DNA from: Plasmopara viticola
Lineage: Eukaryota; Oomycota; Peronosporomycetes; Peronosporales; Peronosporaceae
Length of the DNA: 64,000 nt
Direction: 5' to 3'
NCBI GenBank assembly: GCA_001695595.3
Contig: MBPM02000011.1
Coordinates: 496,001-560,000 of the forward strand
A program made the position numbers and the translations under genes. Positions 55,602-64,000 of the stretch are shown here, piece by piece. Every line of letters starts with the position of its first letter. The stretch's first letter is position 1. The notes under the pieces were generated by a model. That model was not told the DNA's origin, searched no databases, and saw only the letters and a list, made by a program, of their open reading frames with translations.

Positions 55602-57382
55602 TTAGTATTCGTTTGTAGAGTTAGCCCAACTAGGTTCAGGTGCCCGGAATGCTTGACCATCAAGCTAGAAATGAAAGTACAGAAAAGTAAGAGATTAAAC
55701 TATACAAAGGTACAATACATTTACCTTGTACTCTAAGGCATGTAGCCAAATGTTGGAGCAATGTAGCTGTGTCTCGTTAAATGCCTCAGCGTCACCAACA
55801 TAGCACCACGTACAAGTCCGTTTCATAAAATCTTCTTCGCTTTCATCTTCTTTTCGAGGAGTCGAAAAATCTACAGGTTCCTTAGGAAGATCATCAGCTT
55901 TGTTGCGCCTGGCAGCCGCAATTTCTTTGATACGTTCTGCACTTTCACCGAAATGCAGCTCGCCTCCATAGCACGGATCATTAGCAATTGGAAAACCGAT
56001 GAGTTGCAAGTGCAAACGAATTTGATGCGTCCTTCCAGTAATCGGCTTGCACTTCAACAGAGTGGTGCACTTGTCCGTACGAACGAGCCACACTAACGTT
56101 TCAGAAGCTTTGCCTTCTTCATGACACTCCCAGACACCGTCACGGGCTGATAGACAGCGAAGCGGGCAACTGATAAGGATAGCACCACCATCGGGAAATG
56201 TGATGGCACTGGCCGAGCAGTTTTCTTTGGCGCTATTCACTAGTACGTCTTGAGCTTCTGGGTTCAAAATGTCTGGAAAACGTCCACGCACGCGTGCAAG
56301 GTATGTCTTAGAGGCCTGACGGTCAGCTTCGATCGGTGCAGCACAATGTAAGAGAATTTACGGTAGTAGACATTGACGTTGGTGTGCGAATCTTACCAAT
56401 GATTGTGGACAACGCTCTTGCCTTAGCCGCATTCTTTGCAAGAAGGACTACACCTAAGTCATTCAACTCTTGCAATTAGCTAGTGTTTAATTTTACTTGC
56501 CTCGTGTGATAGTAGCTACCAGATGTTAGACGATCGAGGCGATGCACAATGTTCAATTGGGGAAGATCTGGTCGAGCGGCTTGCAGAATGGTGTGCAACG
56601 AATTGTGTCGATAAGCTCCACACGGATGGGTGGGCATGGATGAAGGCTTCGAGACAACAATCTGATTGTAAAGTTGCTATTAGTGTAAACATCTCCAAAA
56701 CTTTATCACTGAAAGAAGCAAACATACGAGATTATCGTCTTCATACACCACTGGCACTTCTTCCCCAGAAACGGGCGGCTCGTGACGATGTGCCTGTCCA
56801 CATCCATCGATCAAAGCGTAAGCAGCACATCGGTCACCAATCGACTTCTACATAATCGCTTACCGTGTGAATGATTAAGTCTCCATTCTTTATAATGGTG
56901 TCGGCCGGCATGACTTTGTGGTTTACTGATATTCGCCCTGATGCGATGGCAAATTTCTACAACAAATCTATTTAATAGTCGTACGCAACTTTAGTATTTT
57001 AAAGACTCACGTAATACTCCGGAGAGTTGGCTCCAAATTCCTTTGTGAATATTTCTAGCAGCTCGCGATCGAACCATCTCGCCTTGGCATGTGTGCGGAA
57101 CTCGTACACGTACGGCTTCACCATCCGGTAGCCTACAGCGGCCACCGAATTAAATCAGAATCGTAACAAAAAACTTGTAGAGTCTCAAGTACCATTGGCA
57201 AACGAGTATTTTGGTGCCTCAGACTGGAAGCGGTCGGCTCCACGCTTCGACTTGAGCTTTTTGGCCTGACGATCAACCGGGTTCGAATCTCTGCGTCGAA
57301 GTTTTTTCATCTGTCGTTTAGACATTTCTCCATCCTTTTTGGTTCCTAATTCCATGGGCGGTAAAGTATCCTCACGCGCCAT
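55602..57382 (-). CDS. RluA-family RNA pseudouridine synthase, RPUSD2/PUS9-like, multi-exon
   Basis: Converts uridine to pseudouridine in RNA. The start is MAREDTLPPMEL at 57382. The basic N-terminal exon (57382-57193) leads to GYRMVKPYVYEF and an S4-like segment (FAIASGRISVN). The catalytic block LNIVHRLDRLTSG, with its conserved Asp, lies at about 56525-56565. Downstream are KTYLARVRG, CKPITGRTHQIRLHLQLIGF and NDPCYGGELHFG. A Cys pair (CTWCYVGD) precedes the terminal IWLHALEYK. The open frame ends at 55695, but splicing at GTAAAT...TCTAG (55661-55726 region) gives a better ending, LDGQAFRAPEPSWANSTNEY, at 55602, matching the family's terminal PxWA motif. The stop is 30 bp from the convergent EFHC-like gene. 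The cytosolic/mitochondrial tRNA-type target is inferred from the family. Confidence 0.85.
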
Positions 57383-57500
57383 CAAATTAATTGCGCCAAA
57401 AAAAAAAGACCAAGAGTAGTATTTGCAATACAAGAAACAGAGAATCGTCGAATATTATAAAATTGTCTAACCTACTGAAGTAATCTATTTTTTGTGTTGT

Positions 57501-60500
57501 CTATTCCAGTGTGCTAGAGGCTAGTAAGGATGTCGTGACGGTCGGCTTCTTGAATAAAAGGGATTTGGTGTCATCCACGCTATAATCTTCCGGGAAAGCT
57601 GGAGGGGCGTAGTACCGGAGCAAGAGCGAGGACATGACTACCGATAAAGACGAAATTGCCATGGCACCACCGGCAAACATAGGCGGGATGCTAAAGCCGT
57701 ACGGGTACAGCACGCCAGCAGCCAGCGGAATCAGCAGACAATTGTAGCCAAGCGCCCATACGTAATTCAAACGAATGCGATTAAAAATTGTCCGAGACAA
57801 GTCTAGTGCCGTAATGACATCAAACAAATTCGCCTTCATGAGGACCATGCCAGCTGTTTCCACTGCAATTTCAGTGCCGCCTCCGATTGCAATGCCCAAA
57901 TCTGCTTGTGCGAGCGCCGGTGAATCATTAATCCCGTCGCCTACCATAGCAACAATGGCGCCATCACTTTGTAGCTGTTTCACCTTAAAAGACTTTTGGG
58001 AAGGGACGACCTCAGCCATAACATTGCGTCGACTGATCCCAAGCTGGTCAGCAATGGTAAAGGCAGTGCGAGCGTTATCACCAGTGACCATCCAAACTTC
58101 CAACCCCATCTGCTTCAGTTTTCTAAGCGTACGGATCGACTCCTTGCGAGGGGCATCCGCCACTCCAAACACTGCACTGAGCTCGTCATCAATACCCATA
58201 TAAATTGTAGTTTTTCCAGCATTTTGAAAAGTCACCGTGGCCTGCTGGAGCACAATACTTGTCAAACGCTTCATGCCGTTATCTACCATCCACTGTCTAT
58301 TGCCAATGACGACTTTATGCTCCCCAACCATGCACGCAATGCCTCGTCCAGAAACTCCACGAAACTCTGTCGGTTGATCAAGAGATGGCGAGATAAACTT
58401 TGCGTACTCGATGATCGCCTTGCTTAGAGAATGCTCACTGCCAAGTTCAGCCGATCCGGCAAGAATAATAAGCTTTTCAGTGCTGAGTTTCTTAGTAAGC
58501 ACCACGACATCCGTCACCACAGGCTTTCCTACAGTAAGAGTTCCAGTCTTGTCAAACAAAATCGTGTTGACATTGTGCGCAGCCTGCAGCGGCTCTCCAC
58601 CCTTAATCAGTACACCATGCTCAGCTCCGACACCGGTTCCAACCATGACAGCAGTGGGCGTCGCGAGTCCCAACGCACACGGGCAAGCCACAACGAGTGT
58701 TGCAATTCCAAAGTTAAATGCAAACACGAATGTACTGTCAGTTGAAGGGACCCAACTTTTTGGAACCACGTCAGAGATGCAAAGGAGGTACCATATCGCA
58801 AATGCCAGGAAAGAGAGCCCTAGCACTGTTGGGACAAAAATGGAGGCAACATAATCTGCATAGGCTTGGATTGGTGCTTTTGACGTCTGCGCGTCCTCTA
58901 CAAGATGAATTATCTGACTCAGCGCAGTGTCGTTGTCCACACCGGTAACCTTCATGTGGAACAATCCATCCACATTCAATGTTGCTCCCAGCACCCGATC
59001 ACCTACGACTTTCTTAATCATCTTCGATTCACCCGTTAGCATCGACTCGTCGACCCGACCTTCGCCGTACACAATTACCCCATCAGCTGGAATTGATGAA
59101 CCACGTACAACTTTTAAGACATCTCCACGCTGAACCAATTCGATTGGAACAGTCCGTTCCTCTCGAATTCTTTTTCCGTCAGCACTGAAAATCAAAAGTG
59201 TGGCAGACTTGACTTTTAACTCCATCAGCTTGTTCAGTGCTTCAGACGTCTTCCCTTTTGCAACTGATTCCAGAAATTTGCCCAGAATTACAAAAGAAAT
59301 CAACATCGACGATGTCATAAACATGTCCGGGTTTGCGACACTTGAGTCCATCAGCAAAAATCCGCGAACGATGCTGAACAGACCGTAGAAGTACGAGGCA
59401 TTAGCGCCCATCGATACCAAAAACGACATGCCCAACACTTGATTTTTTATTCCCTTCCACGCATCAGCATGGAAACGACGCGCAGGGTAGAACTGGACTG
59501 GCGTGGCTAAAACCGCTACGATTATCGTCTGCCACGAGATTCCAGGAAGGACAATTGTAGCTAAATCGCGCTCAGTGGGTGCAATGTTGTCGAATATCAT
59601 CATAATGAGGAGAATCGGAACCGTAAATAGCGTGGCAACAAGAAAATCAACTCGATACCGTGTTATCTCTTTCGCGCGTTGGTCTTCAAGAACTTTCTGC
59701 GCTTCTGACTTCGACACGTACGCAGCATCGTACCCAATTTCTTCAATAGTATCGACAAGCGCTCGAATTCCAACAACGTCCTTATCAAAACAAACCGTTG
59801 CCTTTTCCGTTGCAAAGTTGACAACAGCAGATAGGACCCCTTTTTTCTGCTTCAGTGCAGTTTCAACCGAATTGGAGCAAGAGGTGCACGTCATTCCACC
59901 AATTAAAAGCGTTGCCTCACCGATCTCTGCCTTATTAGAGTTTATTGAAATTGTAAGATCGTCCGATGCAGCAGTTGAAGACTCATCCGACTTAGCCTGC
60001 AACGCACCTCCCTTCTCGGCAGTCTTCTTCAAAGCACTTAAGACTCCTGACGCTGTTGGCATGACAAACCGAGCTCGAAACTCAAGGCCAGCTCGTTGAA
60101 AAGCTAGCAGCAAATCGTTGTCATTGAAATGTCCATCAGGATCCACTTCAACTAGAGCAGTTCTAGAAGCAAAATCCACGGATGCAGACACAACGCCATC
60201 GGTCTCACTGAGAGCTTGCTGCACCTTGCGAGCACACTCCTTTGTACGACTCATACCTTCAATCTCTAGCCGCACAGTGCGTGGACTAAAAGACCGAACG
60301 TACACTGCTGCATCAAATTTTGTGCCGGTATTGCGAATAACATCAATTAGATCCTTCTCCGTGAGAGAGCTCCCCGCCTTAAGGTGAACAGTAACGCGCT
60401 TAAGCGAAAATTCCACTACCGCGCTCTCTACGCCTGTAACTGCACATAAAGCTCTTTCAATCTTTCGTGCACACTTCTTTGCACACCTCATGCCCTTGAT

Positions 60501-61616
60501 TGTCAAACGAATTGTACGCGGTCCTCTTGGTGCTTTGGCAACAAAAGCCGTAAATTTTTGGCTGACAGAATGCACGACTTCCATCAATTCAGTTTCCGTA
60601 ACGTGGCTGCCACTTTCCAAGAAAATGGTAGCGCCCTTCGTGTTAAAATTAACCTTAGCATTGATCACTCCTGGTGCGCTAGTAAGCGCATCCTGCACTC
60701 TTCGGGCGCAATTCTTAGCACAACTCATACCATCAATTGTGAGATATACCACACGAGAGTCTCCGTCGTTATTAAAGAGCTCATACCGCGACGCATCAAA
60801 TTCAGTGCCAGCACTGCGTACCACGTCAATCAAGTCTTCTTCCGTCAACTTGCTCTCTTTTTCAAGAATGACCGTAGCGCGTTTGTTTCCAAAATCTATC
60901 GTAGCGTTAATCACTCCTTCAGTACTTTGCAAAGCTGTCTCGATCGTTGCGGCGCAAGTTGTGGGGCTTTTCATGCCAGTAACAGTCAACAAGATCGCGC
61001 CAGGTAGTGAAGTAGCACGCGCTTTTTTCTCCTTAGCAATCACGGCATTAAAGCGCGGATTCGCGGTGTGGATATACTTGATAAGATCCACCTCAGTCGC
61101 TGTGCAACCCTTCGCCAGTGCCACCTCAGCAGTCATAAACTTGGAGTCTACGTGGATATGAAGCACGCCAGGAATCTGCTCCAGCGCACGAATAACTTGC
61201 CATCCACAGTTTGTCATGCAGCGCATTCCATCCACGCGCAAGCGTACTATGCGCTCACGATGCTGCCATACGGGGTACGCCACGAACTTATCAGGTGTAG
61301 CACGTCGCACTTCATCGGCCAGCGCCACCTCGACCGCTTCATCTGCACGATCGAGAAGCTCAATCCTCGCTAATTTTTCCAGTAGATCCAACTGCACGTT
61401 GCGCACACCCAACGCACTGCACTTAAGCGTTTGCTCGATTTTGGCAGCCGCGTCTTGACAATCATCCGCAAGTCCCGGCACCACGAGGAACACAACGCAG
61501 TCCTCGTTCTTGCGACGCTGAGAAGACGTAACGCTTGGGACATCCTCGGCTGCAGGCACACAAATACCATCCTGCACAGGACGTACGAGTGGCACCAGCT
61601 CTTCGATAACCACCAT
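57501..61616 (-). CDS. Copper-transporting P1B-type ATPase with one canonical and several degenerate HMA domains, single exon
   Basis: A heavy-metal pump of the ATP7/CopA type, 1371 residues. The catalytic core is complete: TGES (861-864), CPC in the membrane metal site (978-980), DKTGT phosphorylation site (1022-1026), MVTGD (about 1176), GDGINDSP (1226-1233), and the terminal YN...AISSLSVVMSS helix pair. The N-terminus has a series of HMA-like folds. Only the one before the membrane has the standard GMTCTSC (574-580). Upstream copies read GMRCMTNC (130), GMKSPTTC (214), GMSCAKNC (296), GMRCAKKC (375) and GMSRTKEC (454), so the Cys spacing is CxxxC or one Cys is lost. A further weak copy may lie at 40-110. 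The conserved SEHPL motif reads SEHSL (1060-1064), keeping the His. It should export Cu(I) from the cytosol to the Golgi or cell surface. Confidence 0.92.
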   Translation of the reverse strand: MVVIEELVPLVRPVQDGICVPAAEDVPSVTSSQRRKNEDCVVFLVVPGLADDCQDAAAKIEQTLKCSALGVRNVQLDLLEKLARIELLDRADEAVEVALADEVRRATPDKFVAYPVWQHRERIVRLRVDGMRCMTNCGWQVIRALEQIPGVLHIHVDSKFMTAEVALAKGCTATEVDLIKYIHTANPRFNAVIAKEKKARATSLPGAILLTVTGMKSPTTCAATIETALQSTEGVINATIDFGNKRATVILEKESKLTEEDLIDVVRSAGTEFDASRYELFNNDGDSRVVYLTIDGMSCAKNCARRVQDALTSAPGVINAKVNFNTKGATIFLESGSHVTETELMEVVHSVSQKFTAFVAKAPRGPRTIRLTIKGMRCAKKCARKIERALCAVTGVESAVVEFSLKRVTVHLKAGSSLTEKDLIDVIRNTGTKFDAAVYVRSFSPRTVRLEIEGMSRTKECARKVQQALSETDGVVSASVDFASRTALVEVDPDGHFNDNDLLLAFQRAGLEFRARFVMPTASGVLSALKKTAEKGGALQAKSDESSTAASDDLTISINSNKAEIGEATLLIGGMTCTSCSNSVETALKQKKGVLSAVVNFATEKATVCFDKDVVGIRALVDTIEEIGYDAAYVSKSEAQKVLEDQRAKEITRYRVDFLVATLFTVPILLIMMIFDNIAPTERDLATIVLPGISWQTIIVAVLATPVQFYPARRFHADAWKGIKNQVLGMSFLVSMGANASYFYGLFSIVRGFLLMDSSVANPDMFMTSSMLISFVILGKFLESVAKGKTSEALNKLMELKVKSATLLIFSADGKRIREERTVPIELVQRGDVLKVVRGSSIPADGVIVYGEGRVDESMLTGESKMIKKVVGDRVLGATLNVDGLFHMKVTGVDNDTALSQIIHLVEDAQTSKAPIQAYADYVASIFVPTVLGLSFLAFAIWYLLCISDVVPKSWVPSTDSTFVFAFNFGIATLVVACPCALGLATPTAVMVGTGVGAEHGVLIKGGEPLQAAHNVNTILFDKTGTLTVGKPVVTDVVVLTKKLSTEKLIILAGSAELGSEHSLSKAIIEYAKFISPSLDQPTEFRGVSGRGIACMVGEHKVVIGNRQWMVDNGMKRLTSIVLQQATVTFQNAGKTTIYMGIDDELSAVFGVADAPRKESIRTLRKLKQMGLEVWMVTGDNARTAFTIADQLGISRRNVMAEVVPSQKSFKVKQLQSDGAIVAMVGDGINDSPALAQADLGIAIGGGTEIAVETAGMVLMKANLFDVITALDLSRTIFNRIRLNYVWALGYNCLLIPLAAGVLYPYGFSIPPMFAGGAMAISSLSVVMSSLLLRYYAPPAFPEDYSVDDTKSLLFKKPTVTTSLLASSTLE

Positions 61617-61919
61617 TTTGGTAGTCGATGATATTGGGCGACAATTAACCCGGATTGAAATGTGAAACTTTTCCTCGCATTCAAAGAAATTTCTGGTATG
61701 TTAGTTACATTATGGTATTGAGCAAGTTATTGAGCATTGTTTGCTGGTCTGTGCTTTGTTTTTCTTTAATTAACGAAATCGTTATAGTTTTCCGTTAAAG
61801 CTGTTATGCAGAACCCCTACCCATACTTTCTCGTCCAATAAGTGGCTGTGGCTCAAACAAGTTCTATTGTTACAAACGCCGCACAAAGAAGTTTGGTATA
61901 ATATCGTACGAAATGTAAT
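61617..61919. other. Upstream region of the copper ATPase
   Basis: About 300 bp with no gene. It is the expected promoter region for the minus-strand ATPase. No specific site was recognised. Confidence 0.35.
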
Positions 61920-63873
61920 ATGATCGCACGTGATATGCTCGATACTATGACCATGGACGCAAACGCTACCTGTAATACTAAAATGCATCCTTGCAAAGCA
62001 AGAGCTTTAAGAAGAAGGCTTTGTTGCTCGTGTCAGGCTGTCAGACGCGTTCGTGATCACAAAGTTGGCGACATCAAAGCCAAGCACTTTGTCTGCACTT
62101 GCGCAACCTCTGAACACCTTTATGAACAAAAAAACAACGTACTCGTGTGCATCCCAGTCGTTCCTCCGACTGTCCTTGGGCTGCAAAGTAGTGAAGGGAG
62201 AAACAGCGGCGGGGCTGTTTACTTGGTCTATCAAGTATGGTACGTAAATTACAACCGCGAGCCCTTTGTTGGCACGCTCAGGCCGCACTTTCTGTCCAAG
62301 AAGGTTTTTCGCCTTCTGCAAACAAACGCGAAACCCCCGCATTTCGTACATTCGCTTAGAACAATGCCCCTATAATATATCTAACATTTTTAGGCTAAGC
62401 ACCACCGCTTCCTGGCAGGTTGCTCCTTCCTTGTAGTACTTCTTAATGCTCTGGAAGGCTTCGAAGCTCCTTATTTTACCCACTTCGATGGACAAAGAAG
62501 ATCGACTCACCTTTTGATTGTGTCTCCGTCTGCCAAGAAAATTTGCAACACGTTTTCAGCAGGAAACGCTTGGCTTATTGATGCAAAGTACAAGACCAAT
62601 CGATTCGGCCTTTTGCTGCTGCACCTGATGGGAGACCGCTACCAACCAGACTTTAAGGTTTGCGCATTTCTTTTTGGATGGTAAACAAATGCACAACTAC
62701 GTCTGGGCATTGCGTATGATTCGGGGAGTCTTTCGAGACTTTGCTGTGCCATCATCTTCTTTTGTGATAGGTCGCGAGTTCGCTTTGATGCGCGCACTTG
62801 ATAAAGTCTTTCCTATGGTCAACTTTCTTCTTTGCCGCTGGCACATCATGACCAGTGTCTCTGGTAGGGCTCGCAGAGCCTAAGCCTCGGACAACGCATC
62901 TAAGGTTCCAAGATATAATCAATCTTGGTCCAGTGTAATAATTGGGTCAGGTACTATCAAGAACTGGCGGCAATGCGTAAAAAAGTGTTTTGATTTTCTT
63001 GGACACCTGGTCGATCCACAAGGACAAATTTGTGGCTGCATTTATGCGTGGGAAGTAGCAACTTAACTATACAACGACTTCGAGAGTTGAATGTACGCAC
63101 GCAGCTTTAAAAGCTGGATCAAATGCTCGACAGATGATCGTGTGACAGTGGACAGTGCTTGTCAGCCTGTGACGGTCAGATGGTCACCATCAAGCACGAG
63201 ACTGCAAAGGAGCGCGCAATCGCTGTCATGAGATATGGCAGTGTCTTTGCAGTTGTTATGCAAAAGATCTTTGTAGGGGGAATGAAGCCAACAAACGCGC
63301 AGTATGAAGGTCGTTTTCCTGCCGCTGCAAGCTGTCCAGGTATTTTGGTGTCCAATACCGGGCATTCTCAAAGCATCAAGAACAGCTCCTTCGGTGCAAG
63401 AAGATTCGACTGGTGATTGCAACAGCCAAATCGAGCATTACAAAAGCTGCAAAATGACGATTCGTAGAACATTAAGGACTCCGAGAAGCGCTTACGGAAA
63501 AATTCGAAAAAGCATTTGCCTTTCCTCGTCGAACAATCTTGGATCATATTGATCTTTCTCGACCGCGCAAGTCCGAAATTTATTGATATTGCATCGTCGT
63601 GGACAAACAACTGGCGCTTGCGGGAGGCTAAGATCATCACAGAGCTCCTCGCAGCAAGATTGTTGCAGTATGAGCATGTTGAGGCATCTCTGCGGACCTA
63701 TAGAAGGTGTGGAAGGTGTCGAAATCCTGGGAACACCATTCGATCTTGTGTCCAACCCCTGTCACCGCTCGTCGCAACCTATACACTGCCGACGAGTGGA
63801 AGTCTTCTACGAGAGCGATACAAACCTTTTTGACATAATAGCCTCCATTAAAGCCAGACCAACACAGATTTGA
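61920..63873 (+). pseudogene. MULE-type (Mutator-like) transposase relic
   Basis: Read over several frames, 62395-62880 gives WLIDAKYKTNRFGLLLLHLM, the DAxYKTN block carrying the first catalytic Asp of MULE transposases. It continues with YVWALRMIRGVFRDF and FVIGREFALMRALDKVFP, the second block (usually TDRE), and LLCRWHI. A frameshift at about 62670 splits the two blocks. The second block has lost its Asp (IGRE), so the enzyme is dead. Flanking frames (61920-62375 and 63159-63873) are probably the N- and C-terminal parts of the same element but have no diagnostic motif. No terminal inverted repeats were located. Confidence 0.7.
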
Positions 63874-64000
63874 CATTGATAACGTCCATAATGATATATG
63901 TTCTTTCAATGGTGATGTGAGTATCTGATGGTGATGAATTTAGCATATCCGACCGATGCTCATTCAATATATGCTTTCATCTATCAAAAAAGTGCCCAGA

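Noticed and set aside
57775..61458. Many long plus-strand frames opposite the copper ATPase
   Set aside because: They are shadows of one 1371-codon frame with all P-type motifs. None has its own domain.
1..64000. CRISPR array, bacterial operon, riboswitch or RxLR/Crinkler effector gene
   Set aside because: I saw no spaced direct-repeat arrays. The genes are spliced eukaryotic genes, and no frame has a signal peptide followed by RxLR-EER or LFLAK motifs.

Overview
The window reads as nuclear DNA of a flagellate-forming oomycete, probably a Phytophthora- or downy-mildew-like species. This is inferred from gene content and structure. Genes are compact, with GT-AG introns of about 40-125 nt and very short gaps between genes. 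Islands of decayed copia, gypsy, MULE, piggyBac-like and SINE-like elements lie between them. An EFHC/Rib72-type three-DM10 protein and a CEP192/SPD-2-like protein point to a lineage that still builds basal bodies and axonemes (zoospores). I cannot name the species.

Layout. 0.5-10.5 kb is a gene block: PP1 inhibitor-3 (PPP1R11/YPI1), a SUZ12 Polycomb subunit (-), an unrecognised zinc-ribbon/discoidin-fold protein (+) starting only 39 bp from SUZ12, and a CEP192/SPD-2-like ASH protein (-). 10.5-15.2 kb has no recognisable gene. 15.16-20.84 kb is a decayed gypsy LTR element with both LTRs and a matching 5-bp target duplication. 21.4-30.7 kb is a second gene block: NOP56 (-), a secreted tyrosinase (+), an FHA protein with two beta-adaptin-appendage-like segments (-), and PSMD5 (-). 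30.7-33.2 kb is unexplained. A 326-bp SINE-like repeat follows at 33.25 kb.

33.7-40.3 kb is a third gene block: an SLC25 pyrimidine-nucleotide-type carrier (+), La protein (+) and a CIP2A homologue (-) carrying a recent tandem duplication across an intron-exon boundary. 40.3-52.8 kb is a repeat island: a tRNA-derived SINE, two piggyBac-like transposase tails, a copia element (46.1-50.5 kb) with two internal fold-back insertions, and a second copy of the SINE-like repeat in opposite orientation. 52.8-61.6 kb is a fourth gene block: EFHC/Rib72 (+), an RluA-type pseudouridine synthase (-) and a copper P1B-ATPase with degenerate metal-binding domains (-). 61.9-63.9 kb holds a broken MULE transposase.

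The host genes are mostly housekeeping and regulatory (PP1 and PP2A control, PRC2, box C/D snoRNP, proteasome assembly, RNA chaperoning, copper export, cilium structure). No operon-like pathway joins them. Clear shared regulation is likely only where genes are divergent and nearly touching. Exon boundaries were chosen by hand from GT/AG positions and reading-frame continuity and should be treated as models.
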